64,000 nucleotides of DNA, from the NCBI GenBank assembly GCA_014773175.1, contig VXCM01001469.1:62001-126000 (forward strand), in the 5' to 3' direction. Shown here piece after piece: positions 35,201 through 46,079 of the stretch (position 1 is the stretch's first letter; each line of letters starts with the position of its first letter). The DNA is from Lucifuga dentata. Lineage: Eukaryota > Chordata > Actinopteri > Ophidiiformes > Bythitidae. The notes below the pieces were generated by a model. It made no database searches. It worked only from the letters and a program-made list of their open reading frames with translations, and was not told the DNA's origin. A program made the position numbers and the translations under genes.

Positions 35201-36495
35201 TCCCGCTTGGCTTTACACAAACAGTTTGCCTCTTTAGGTACGATTTAATGACCACTTACACATCCAGTAATGAGCTTCCATATTAAGATGTAATAAATTG
35301 TGACTGAAACTGTTGTGTCCCTGTTTTCAGAGCACAGCATCATCCCAGTCTCCAGTGAGTGTCAGCACCTCTTTCCTGCCAAGATCATCTCTCGATTAGC
35401 TCGCTGGACCACTATCACATACCAGGATTACATGGTATACACACAAAAATACACCTGTACAGTTATTTAGAATCATTTGTACCAAAAGCATGAAATCAAC
35501 TTGATGCAATACAGACCTTATGCTAAACTGCTATTGCATCCTCCAATGATATCATGCCAAATTGACTTGGCAACATTTCTGCATCTACTGCTATCATGCC
35601 ACTGCGCTATAACAACTGATAGGGCTTTTTTTCTACCGTCAACATTGAATGCAGCATTACAGTATTTGCCTGTTTCTCTTCTTTGCTAGGATCTGCCATT
35701 TACACGGCATGTGACTGATGCTGGCCTGTCAAAGGAGACTGACCTGTACTTCATGACTGTGGTGGAGAGAGGGACAGGTATGCACTATCATTGTTTTACA
35801 GAATTTCCTATTTGCTATTAGTTGCAATGACATGATTTCTAAGGATACTTTGTGTGTGTTTAAACAAACTGCCTTTATCCATTTTGTCTTCTCAGCTCGT
35901 CTCCAGGCTGCGGTGGTGCTGAGTCCCCGTTACCCAGAAATCTCTCCTCTTTTCTCCCTCTCTCTCAGTTGGAAAGGAGAGCGCACCGGACGCACTGATG
36001 ACAACCTTCGAGTATGAAATTTTATTGGTCACTTCTGTTCCCTAAACTTGTACAGCAGTCCTTTGCTGCCTTTTTATTATGCCTAGGTTTTATGTCTTTG
36101 ACGGCCAACTTGATTTATCAGGCTGTAACTGCAACATCTTTTACATTTTTAGGCCATGGAGAGTGAGGTGAATGTGTTCAAAAGCGAATTACAGGGACCC
36201 CGTCCAGGTCACCAGCTCCTGACCAATCAAATTGCACGTCTGTGTGTCTGTCTGGATGTGTATTTGGAGACTGAAGGACAAGATGACGGTGTGGAGGGAC
36301 CACGAGAGTTTCCCCGCGAAAAGATGTGTTTGCGTACTGTCAGGTACAGAAATACAGAAAAGAATTAGTCATGTCTTCACACATTTATCAGAACAGAGTT
36401 ACATCTCTCTTATTCTATCTCTCAATTTCAGGGGTCCGAATCGTCTGAAGCCATTCAAGTACAACCATCCTCAGGGTTTCTTCAGTCATCGCTAA
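29222..36495 (+). CDS. thoc5: THO complex subunit 5
   Basis: Nineteen exons sum to 684 residues against 683 in human: 29222-29320, 29730-29873, 30155-30268, 31030-31127, 31525-31671, 31781-31895, 32215-32347, 32491-32568, 32818-32861, 33610-33709, 34507-34615, 34707-34808, 34913-35009, 35126-35237, 35331-35434, 35690-35777, 35896-36011, 36153-36343 and 36432-36495. The start [19 protein letters not shown] carries a basic, nuclear-localisation-like stretch. A coiled-coil half (residues about 80-250, [18 protein letters not shown]) is followed by an acidic linker ([15 protein letters not shown]) and KRRRP. The C-terminal half ends [18 protein letters not shown]5 is a nuclear THO/TREX subunit that couples transcription to mRNA export. 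The gene is convergent with nefh, as in human. Confidence 0.97.
33424..33472. repeat. Perfect 18 bp inverted repeat with 13 nt loop, thoc5 intron 9
   Basis: The arm 33424-33441 (TTGTATAGTGCCAAAATG) is exactly complementary to 33455-33472. It is not low complexity. It lies in a sense-strand intron and would form a stable stem in the thoc5 pre-mRNA. It could be a miniature element end-to-end pair or a chance hairpin; the arms are short for a typical pre-miRNA. Confidence 0.9.
34023..34058 (+). repeat. GGA-repeat purine tract with G-quadruplex potential, thoc5 intron 10
   Basis: Seven or so GGA units pass into GGGGAGGGAGGGAGG on the transcribed sense strand. The G runs satisfy the usual G-quadruplex pattern. 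Confidence 0.7.
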
Positions 36496-36628
36496 ATCTG
36501 GCCATGCTTCTTCTCCTTCAGTACAAACTCATACTCTTATAAACTGTTAACCTCTCCCAGCTAAACTTTGTGACACTTGACACGCATTGTATCCCCTTTT
36601 AAATTACAAGTCTTTCTACTAGTTTGAG

Positions 36629-36634
36629 AATAAA
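36629..36634 (+). terminator. thoc5: thoc5 polyadenylation signal AATAAA
   Basis: Canonical hexamer 134 bases after the stop codon. Confidence 0.75.
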
Positions 36635-37005
36635 AAATGCTTTGTTATTTTCTTGGATGAGCATGTATTTTGTCTTTTTTTAGGTTCTAATGCATCCATG
36701 ATCCCCCCCCCCATTTTATCACTCTTCAGTGTTTCACTACCTCTGCTGTTCTATTTATAGATATTATCTGCACTATCTGCTTATTATGTAAATGTGATTC
36801 AGTGCTATACTGAGCCAAGTCATTTCCACGCAAGACAGTATTTGGTGTATTGTCCGTATTTAACCGTTGACCTTTCATTTATGGTCTAGCTGTAGAAAAA
36901 AGCAGAATAGTTTATCCAGGTATTGCTGTCAATTCCACCAAAAATTAACTTGTTTGTTTCTGTGGCAAAAGTTTATTATTTGGGCATCTCATAATTTCTT
37001 GCATA

Positions 37006-37140
37006 TTAGAAAATAAATCAGCAAGATCTCACCTCATCTGGACCTCGATCCCTCGTTGATTTATGTATAAGGNTTAGAAAATAAATCAGCAAGATCTCAC
37101 CTCATCTGGACCTCGATCCCTCGTTGATTTATGTATAAGG
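37006..37140. other. 67 bp exact direct duplication around a single N (assembly overlap)
   Basis: 37006-37072 and 37074-37140 are identical, with N at 37073 between them. Confidence 0.85.
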
Positions 37141-37809
37141 AGACATACTGTATGTAGTTGGAAGTAGAATGAGGTTGATGTAAATTGTTAAGAATGTCAG
37201 TAACGTTACAGTGCACTTAGCACAGTGCCAGGTCATTGCTACTTTAATCAGAAAGATCTGAGGATTTTGTATTACTTGTAAAGAGTTCGATGATCTCCAA
37301 TGGAAGTTAAAAAAGAAAGGTAATTCTGGTACTTTCCTCATGTAAATTACGGTTCTAAAAATAAAAATCGGTTCACTTAAAATCATGACGAGAATATGGA
37401 CACAATCTTACTATATAGTAATATGGGAGAGGAACATAATTGTGATCAGAAAAACTTGAAATTACAAATATAAAGCGGACAACATTAGGCCATATAATTT
37501 TTGCAGACATGGTTGCTGCCTGACACTTATTTGCCCCACAGCTGAGAGCAGGCACAATTCACTCTGATATTAATGTAATTTTAGATCTGGTGTTGTTTAG
37601 TTTATTGGTACAATAACTCAATTACAGTAACAGGAGTAAATGTAATTTGTCACTTGTGCCCTTGTGTTCAGTGACCTAGTTGATTATCCCATTAATCAAA
37701 AATAAGATTTAATGAGATTAAATTGGAAGGGGTTATGATGTGAAGGAACCCAGAATGATGTCAGGAGAACTAAGTTTTCAATGTCAGCCAAAGCTGATAC
37801 AGTGTTAGT

Positions 37810-37915
37810 ATCTTCTTCTTTTCCTTTCGGCTTTTCCCTTCAGGGGTCACCACAGCGAATCATCTGCCTCCATCTAACCCTATCCTCTGCCTCCTCTTCT
37901 CTCACACACTGATAC
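37810..37915. repeat. Dispersed fish repeat fragment
   Basis: A CTT-rich head is followed by ttcggcttttcccttcaggg and ccatctaaccctatcctctg blocks. I recognise this as a common interspersed sequence in fish genomes, but cannot assign its family with certainty. Confidence 0.45.
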
Positions 37916-38527
37916 AGTGTTAGTATGAAGTGTTTATATTTGTATGCATAAAAAAGGCGTCTAACTGGAATGATGACTGGCTTTTATAACCAGCTGCTAC
38001 AGTCATCAGCAAATTGTATTAAAAATGCAAACACTTGCAAGTAGAAATCTATGAATATTTTAAATATTGTCAGTAATGACCCCAACTTTTTATGGACCTA
38101 TTCTGGATAGATATTCATCTTAAGAAACAAACTGCATAATAATGAGAAAAAGTGGGAGGGGTAAAGGGATTAGAAAAAGATTGCTGAACTGTGGGGTTTT
38201 TATTCTCTTCGCAGTACAGAAAAGCCAGAAAATCAAGAGGGAAAAGATTTTGTTCTGTTCAAGAAAGCGTTCTATTCCTCCTGACCTCCTCCTGATTTAT
38301 ACATGAATGTTGACTCAGGATAGGAGGGACTGATGTGGGTGGGTACAGCTCCCCCTCTCCTTAGCCGCAATGCAGTGCAGGGCCCACAGGATTTACCTTT
38401 TACCCTCACACGCTATTTCATTACTGTCAACATTTCTGCTGCACATTTCTTGACTTCATGCAAAACCTGCTTTTTGCAATATAAAACAAGAACTCAGAAA
38501 GCCTCTTCTGTTTGATTTTTCATTATC

Positions 38528-38533
38528 TTTATT
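38528..38533 (-). terminator. nefh: nefh polyadenylation signal (AATAAA on minus strand)
   Basis: TTTATT on the plus strand, about 620 bases beyond the nefh stop. It implies a 3' UTR covering roughly 38510-39150. Confidence 0.6.
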
Positions 38534-39150
38534 CATCAGTTTCATATTGCATATTCTCAGCAGCTTATACATAGCACAGTCATCGTTGTCCTAGCATTGC
38601 AGACTAGAAGAGTGAGACACTGCAGTTCACCTGTCAGGAGAATCTGCATTACAGTGCACAACAAGCAAATTCAAGTCTTTCTTATAATATATCTGTAAAT
38701 ATAATATAGACGTTTGTATCTCTTAAATATACATTTTCATATCTGTTGCAATCTTTATCTTAACATTGCTTGACATCTTTACCCTTGAAGGCTTGTATAG
38801 GTCCAGGCCCCTGCAGTCCCTGTCAGTGGGATAAAGTTTAAATGCACTTGTTATTAATAAGGGCAGTTGTCACATTCAGATAAAGAGTTTAGAGCATCTG
38901 CATTCACTACAGTCATACAACAAAAGCATTGGGGGTGTGTAGTGGCCATACTTTTTGGGCAAGGGATTATTTGCGAGGAAATCACTATTGCTGACATACT
39001 GTACTGTCACCCTTTTTGCTTTGGACACTGACTGCAAAGCTGGGCACTATTAGCCCCTCTGTCCCACTCTTTGCCCTCCCCTTCCTCCCACAGTTGTTTG
39101 GCATCTCCACCTCCTCTCTACCTCCTACTTTGGAACACAGTTTATTAGTC

Positions 39151-42100
39151 TCACTTCTTGGCTTTCTCCTCCTTACTCTCCCTAGACTCTGTTCCAGAGG
39201 ATTTCTCTGCTTTTTCTGTCTTCCCTCCCTCTTTTACGTCCTTACTATCAGTTGTATCTGTCTTGCTCTCCTTTTTCTCCACTGGCTTCTCATCTTTCTT
39301 GCTCTCTGCTTTTTCGGGCAATGCTTTAGTGGCAGCCTTTTCCTCTGGCTTCTTCTCCTCTTTCTTGCTGTCTGTTTTCTCAGTGTCTGCTTTAGAGGCA
39401 GGCTTCATCCCAGATTGAGCGTCCTCTGATTTAGGAGTGGCGGGCTTCTGCTCCTTGGCAGGGGCAATGCTCTCTTTAGGCTCAGACTTTGGTGCAGGCT
39501 TGTCCTCTGCAGGTTTACTAGGAGCAGCAGAGGCAGCTGCAGGTTTAGCAGCATCATCCTTCTTTGGTGCTTCATCTGTTTTGCTTTCTTTCTTCATATC
39601 AGGTTTTTCTACCTTCTCTGCTTTGCTCTCAGACTCTTTCTCTTTGTGCTCCTGCTTCTTCTCCTCCTTTACAGGTGCAGGCTGCTCCTTTTCCTTCTTT
39701 TCCTCCTTGGCAGGCTGAGGCTTCTCTTTTTTCTCCTCTTTAGGGGTGTCTTTGGCAGCAATGGACTCAGCCTTCTCCTTTACTGGAGACTTTGGTTCTG
39801 GGGTCTTGGGAGGAGGAGATTTTGATTCAGGGGATTTGCTAGGTGGGGATTTTGACACAGGTGACTTTATTGCTGGTGGTGTTTTGGATGATGGGGACTT
39901 TGACTCTGCAGACTTGGAAACAGTCAACTTTGACCCCTCTTCTGCAGGGGATTTGACAGCAGGAGACTTAGTGGGTGATTTGGGCATTGGGGATTTGGCT
40001 GGTGGTGATTTATGTTCTGGTGATTTTTGTGGAGATTTTGATTCTGGTGACTTCACAGCAGGAGATTTAGATTGAGGGCTCTTGGGGGGAGACTTGGACT
40101 GAGGAGATTTGGATGGAGGTGATTCAGCCTTTTCTGGAGATTTGGACTTTGCTTCTTCCTCACCTGCCTCCTCTTCATTTCCCTTCTCCTCCTCTCCCTT
40201 CTCCTCCTGATTCTCTTCCTCATCTTCTCCTTCCTCCTTATCTCCATCTCCCTCACCCTCTCCCTCTTCTTCATCTTCTTTGGTTTCCTCACCCTCTTCT
40301 TCCTTTCCTTCCTCTTCTTCTTCTGCTTCTTTTGTATCCTTCTCTTCCTCCTCATCTGCCTCCTCTGTCACCTCGGTGACTTGGGTCTCATCTGTCTGTT
40401 CTTCCACAATAACAGTATCTGAGATCTCCTCTCCTTTCAGCTTCAAGTGGGCAGAGGCTCTGGCTTCCAGGAAGGAGTATGGGCTTCCTCCTGACACAAA
40501 GCGATTCTCCTCACCTTCCAGTAACTTCCTGTTTGGAAGACACAGACACACAGTCAGTGATAACACAATTTTTTATTTATTTATTTATTTATTTATTTAT
40601 TGGATACAGGGAAGCTAAGTATAAAATTATATCTCGATTTTAAACCCTAACCAACCTATAAGCAGCAATCTCAATATCAAGAGCCATCTTCACATTCAAC
40701 AGTTCCTGGTAGTCTTTCAGCTGGCTGGCCATCTCCCATTTTGTGTTTTTCAGCTCACTGTCCAACTGATGGATTGTCTCCTGCAAAATGAAGACACAAG
40801 ACAAAGATACTAGGCTGATGAATTCAGAGTATATGTGCAATGAACATATGTCTTCCACATGACAACTAAGGGAGATGTTTGAGCTGATCCCATGCCTGTA
40901 ATGAGTTGAGGTCTTCATGGTGTCTGTCTTCACTCTCCATGCGCTGCCTCTCAAGTGACTCTTTGGTTCCTCGAAGTGTCTCCAGCTCAATGGTGCGATT
41001 CTGGAGCTGACGGCGGTATTCACCAATCTCTTCCTGGGTCCCACGGATTGCATCCTGATTAGACCTAGCTGCATTGGACAGACGGTCTATACGCACTAGA
41101 GGAATTGCAGATACACATGTTTAAGATTTAGAGATCACTTTAAAGGAGACATCAGGGATTAGAACTAGCAGTATTTTGTCTGCGAGTACAATTTTGCTGT
41201 GTCATAGTCCCAGAAATGATGCAAAAAGTGTGTCTGACATGATGTACTTGCACATGAATTTACTTTTTTGTTCTCAGATATTTGACCTGTTCCTATATAA
41301 CTGGGACCCTCAGTAACCTTGACAGTATTCATCTGTCAGTCAGTTGTCTGACTCAGCTACCTCCTTCCAAGCGTGAATGAGCTACACTGCTGCAGTCAGC
41401 TTGACAGCACACTGGGAAGGTCATTCTGTGCACCTCTTTTACTGGTGTTATCAACTCAGCACGTAAATGCACTGCAAGGGTAAATCTAGCATTAAGTCCT
41501 GTGACATGAAATTAATGCTTTGTAAGTGTGAGTCCCTTTTGGCTTTTAAAGCTGTCAGCTGAATAATTGATCAGCAGCATTATGTACAGTCTGATGGCAG
41601 AAGCATCCTTATTATGAGGAAGAGGTTTTTCTTAAAGTTTGTAGACGTTCTCTCGGTTACTGTTGGTTTCTGTGGTAAAGCCTGTCTGTGCTTCTCATCC
41701 AGAGAATGTCCTTAATTAAACTCCAGTCACGACAGAAGGGGCGATCACTGTTTATAGGTAAACCAGACGATGGAGCAACATCTATTTCCGCCAACGATGA
41801 AGAGTGACCTTGAAAAAGATTGTTTTCTATTTGTAGAACTTCACGGTGCACGGTACACAAAGCACTCATAGGGCACAAGAAAAAACACACCCACTGTTAG
41901 CTGTAGTGAGAGTGAAAATGAATCCTCTCTGTGTGTCATCTCACCCCTGCATAGGCTTAAAAATTATCGGTGTGCCGCAATGATGCATCCATAGAAAGGC
42001 GCGGCAGTTTAATAAATTGTATTTACAGGCGATTTTCTGCCTTAACTTTTTTAAATTATGCAGTAGCTTATAACCGCCGACGAAACTTAATTCATTACGT

Positions 42101-43289
42101 TTGTTGGAATCTGCGGATTTGGCAAGTTTGTGGGATACATGCTATAACCCATAGTCTAGGGTTTTGAAAAAAAAAAAAAAATTAAACATTCAGCAGTCAG
42201 TATACGGCTTGCATGTTTAACAGTTGATGTGATGACGGTCTAATAACAAGAAGCTTCGCGGTCCCTGTAACAGCGCAATTTCCAAAGCTCACTTGAAGTC
42301 AAATGTCAACTATAATCTCATTTAAACGTGAGTCGCAGGGGCGGAACCCAAAGTTCAGCACCGCGGACAGCGAACACGCGCACTGAAAGCGCACATGGAT
42401 GTCTGTCAGTGATATTCAACCTAAAAACTAAACTAAAAGCTTTTAAGTTTACTACGGTAATCGCGATTTACCTCTGAACCACTCCTCAGCGTGCGTTGTG
42501 CTCTTGGTTGCGTGACTATCCAGCTGCGCACGGATCTCTCGCAGCGCGCCGGTGACGTCCGCTTTGAGCGTGTCCCGCATCTCGAAGCTCACCTGCGCAC
42601 CCTGAATCTGCGCCAGGAGTTCCGACACTTCTTCCTCGTGGTTCTTCTTCAGAAAAGTGGCCTCCTCTTCCAGAGCGCGGAGCTTCTTATCCAGATCCAG
42701 CCGTGCCAGCCGGCACTCTTCTACGTACTTGGTCATGGCACGAGCGGCAGCCTCTGACTCTTCACGGTTTCGCGCTTCATCCTCCAGTCTGGCCCGCAGG
42801 TGCTGGATGTCCTCTTCTAGGTGATCATGCTCCAGAGCCACGCTGGCTTTCTCCCCGGTCAGCTGCTGCAGGAGACTCCTCAAGTCACTCAGCTCACGCT
42901 CGTAGTGCTCCCCGACCGAAGCGCGCCCGGCCTGGCTCTGCCGCAGCGCTGCCGCTTCCGCCTCCAGGTTGCGGTTNCCCGACCGAAGCGCGCCCGGCCT
43001 GGCTCTGCCGCAGCGCTGCCGCTTCCGCCTCCAGGTTGCGGTTGTGCATCTCCAAGTTCCGCACCTTGTCGATATAGCCTGCAAACCGATCGTTCAGAGC
43101 CTGGAGAATTTCCTTCTCGTTCCTTCGCGCCATGTCTCCGTTGAACGTCTCTATACTGTCGACGGAGGACGGCTGGCTGTAGGTGAGGCGGCGGCGCTGG
43201 GAGTGAAACCCACTGGAAGACACGGATGCCGGCCGAGTCTTGCGGTACGCGGCCGGGCCATAGAAGTGATGCTCCATTGTGAAACTCAT
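39151..43289 (-). CDS. nefh: Neurofilament heavy polypeptide
   Basis: Four exons: 43289-42472, 41095-40896, 40780-40656 and 40528-39151. The predicted product is 817 residues once a 67 bp assembly insertion in exon 1 (66 bp duplicate plus N) is discounted; as printed, exon 1 is frameshifted there. The head [20 protein letters not shown] leads to an intermediate-filament rod starting at [20 protein letters not shown] and ending [18 protein letters not shown]. The tail opens with [15 protein letters not shown], then a long Glu-rich block, about 19 KSP and two KTP motifs, and a Lys/Glu/Ala/Pro-rich end (EEKAKK). NEFH is the axonal neurofilament subunit whose KSP repeats are phosphorylated. The rod's coil and the conserved convergent position next to thoc5 favour NEFH over NEFM. 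Intron 2 has a GC donor (CAG then gcatgg). Confidence 0.95.
42911..43043. other. nefh: 66 bp exact direct duplication around a single N inside nefh exon 1 (assembly overlap)
   Basis: 42911-42976 and 42978-43043 are identical with N at 42977. Removing one copy and the N (67 bp) restores a continuous rod-domain frame; leaving them in shifts the frame by one. Confidence 0.9.
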
Positions 43290-43336
43290 CTTGGCCGAAC
43301 CGGAGAAGTGACTGCAGCAGGAGGGGGAGCGCTGCT

Positions 43337-43345
43337 CTTATAAAG
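43337..43345 (-). promoter_or_regulatory. nefh: nefh TATA box
   Basis: CTTTATAAG on the minus strand lies about 50 bases upstream of the ATG, predicting a 5' leader of roughly 20 bases. Confidence 0.65.
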
Positions 43346-43744
43346 GAGGGAGGGAAAACTCACTAGTCAGCACCAGGACACACTCTTTTTAAAGAGATAT
43401 CTTTCTTCTGGCAACTATTGTCTGCGCAGGAATTTGTTCTGCTCTAATCAGCGAAGCCGGTAAAATTTATTTTTATTAAAAGCATTAGGACACAGCTTTG
43501 AAGGCACAGTCCTAAAATATTAAAATTCAAACATCACTTTCCACTTTTATCCGAAGATTAACACCTGTGCATAAACACATGGGCAAAATAAAACCTAATG
43601 ATGAGAACATGGGCATTTGAATGTGTGTTCACTGCTGTGGCTCTTTATTATTTGCCCTGATAAATTATGCATTAGCCTAATTAAGTTGTTTGAAATTCTT
43701 GAAGACATATTCATATGCTGACTGTATACTGTGGCTTAGCGTAG

Positions 43745-43789
<45 letters not shown>

Positions 43790-46079
43790 TGTGTGTGTGT
43801 GTGAACGCGATTGTGTGAGTTTGCAAGTGTTCTGCTGATGCTCTGCTGCAGTGTGAGTTTGCAGATCCACGCCAAACCCTCTGGGACTCAGTTGCTGGAC
43901 CATTGACAGACCACCNCCCTCCCATCCCATCCCCCACACACACACAATCATACACACCACGATATGCACTTTAAATTTTTTTGTCTCCCTTGATTATCAC
44001 CACCAGCTTTTTCTCCTTTATAGTTCTAGACAGCTCAGTTCAGGTGGTTGCAGTTTAAGATATGCAACCCACACACCAGTGACAGAAGAAAAACAGCAAA
44101 AAGTAGTGCAAGTATCACAATGTGCACTGAGCTACGATGACACAGCATTCACACAACCCAAACTGAGCTGTCTCTGCTGATGTGTGGGGATGTCTGCTCT
44201 AAGAAAACCTGTTCTGAAAAGCATCTACAGCACATATTGATTATTTAAATGTGGGGTGAGGGAGTTTATTCTGCATAAGAACCAAGGATAACTAGTGGGT
44301 ATTTTTCTGTTGCCCTTCCCTTGAGATGCATGTTGACGAATGGATGGATCAGCACAGTCATTTCTCTGTATCAGCCATTTTCTTCCACATTAACATGTGT
44401 GCCATCAGTTCAGTGGCACCCAGGGGACTGAGAAGTAATGTCTCAGCATGTGTGTCTTTTACCCTTACTCTCTTTCAAAGGTGAAATAATTATTTTTTTA
44501 CGGAATAATACATGTGTGTAAATGCTGGTATCTTGGTGCTATTTTCTGTCTCTATGGAACACATGTAGTCACAAATATCTTTTGCATCACAGCTCACAAT
44601 CTCATGTGAAGGGAGAAGATGTAAAACAGAAATAACATACCCCNAGCTTCATGTTTTATAAATAAGGATAATGGTAGAAGCAGAAGTGGCTTGTGCTGCT
44701 ATGAGAATCTTATGTTAAATGCAGTTCATGTTCCTTTATATCTTATGCTTTTAACCAAAAATCTAATCAGCAGTGATGACAGTGATAAAGGTCTATGACT
44801 GGTTATTGGTTGGCAGTTATCAGAACATTGTTGAGTAATGCAATGGGTCAAATTCCCTTAAACTCTCATGAACAAATCCAGTTTTTGGAAAGAAAGTCCT
44901 GCAACTGATAAAAGGTTACCTGCCACAGACAGTGGGTATTTTAGGTGAGCCAAATCTGTCCAGCATCAGGCTATACAACACAAAAGTGTACTGAGTTCTT
45001 AAAAGGAACACCATCTGTACTGCATTGCTGCCATGGGTGGATTTATCACAGCAATAAGTATTTATACAAACCTTTTGGGTGCAATGAAATTTTGAAATCT
45101 TGCCATGTAAGTGACATTGATGGGAACAGAAAGGAAGGAGATGGGAGGCTCTTGTCACGTAATGACCTTGTTCTTGATGGATGGATGGGGGTNGGAAATA
45201 ACAAAAATCAATGCAGAGGTAAATAGCACAAAAAGTGAAACCTGTCACAAAGAAATGAAAGACACTGGGAGGAGGAGTTAATAAAATAAAAGCTGTGTTT
45301 GTGTGCAAATGTGTGTGCATGCAGAAGTGTGTGCCTAAATGTATAGTGAGGACCTGTGATGGCATCCCCTGTTTTTTTCCATCGTGGTATATTTAGAGCT
45401 TTCTGTGATATGAGACAATGAAAGAAAAAGGGAGGGGTGATGAAGCCAGACTACACAGGCAGCAGTGATGGGGAAGACATGGATGACAGAGAGGGTGGAA
45501 GAGATGCAGGGATGGGAGGAACTGGGTAAGAAAAGAGGAAGTCACCTTGGAGGGACAACAGGGAAAAGGATGTCCTGGCAGACTCAGCGATGACTCAGCT
45601 GCAATACAATTAAGGAGTGGATTGCTTTAAACCTGTACATATTTGTGTGTGAGTCTGTGAGTGTGATTGTGGTATATGTCACTGTAGCCAATTCTGCTAG
45701 GACAGGACAGCCATCACATGGTGTGTGTGTATCTGTGTGTGTGTGTGTGTGTACGGTTACAAAGTCACTTAATGACAAAAAAAAAAAAAAAAAAAAAAAG
45801 CGAACAGCAACATTTCAGTTTGATGGCTGAGAAAAATATTCAATGACTGAAGTTTCCAGAACCTTGATTTCTCTCTTTCACAGCACCACCTAGTGGATAC
45901 TTAGCACATTCGCCTTGTAGCTTCTTGATCTGTCCTATAGGGGGCAGTAGAGCCCACTCAGCCCAGTTTCTAATACACACAGATGTTTACTTCCTGTGTT
46001 ATCCTGTCACAAGCGAGGGAATTTTCAAAGACCAAAACGTCGCTAACTTTTTTATTAAAAAAAAAAAAGTGATTACCTT
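43346..46079. other. Divergent interval between nefh and fancg
   Basis: About 2.7 kb holding the nefh upstream region and the fancg promoter. It includes a (TG)n run at 43747-43802, Ns at 43916, 44644 and 45193, a second TG-rich stretch at 45720-45753 and a poly(A) run at 45778-45799. GCTAAC at 46042 is close to the fancg start. I see no coding exon. Confidence 0.6.
43747..43802. repeat. (TG)n microsatellite upstream of nefh
   Basis: Nearly pure TG run with a single TC interruption. Confidence 0.95.

Larger units (their letters stand above)
36496..38527. other. Convergent interval after thoc5 and before the nefh 3' end
   Basis: AATAAA at 36629-36634 closes thoc5. The remainder holds a 67 bp assembly duplication (37006-37140) and a dispersed repeat fragment near 37810-37915. 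I see no exon of a further gene. Confidence 0.6.

Noticed and set aside
39158..40618. Several long antisense ORFs opposite nefh exon 4
   Set aside because: They are mirror products of the repetitive KSP and Glu-rich coding strand, which lacks stops in several frames.
43677..43969. His/Thr-rich ORFs upstream of nefh
   Set aside because: Translation of the TG/CA microsatellite; no conserved start or splice context.
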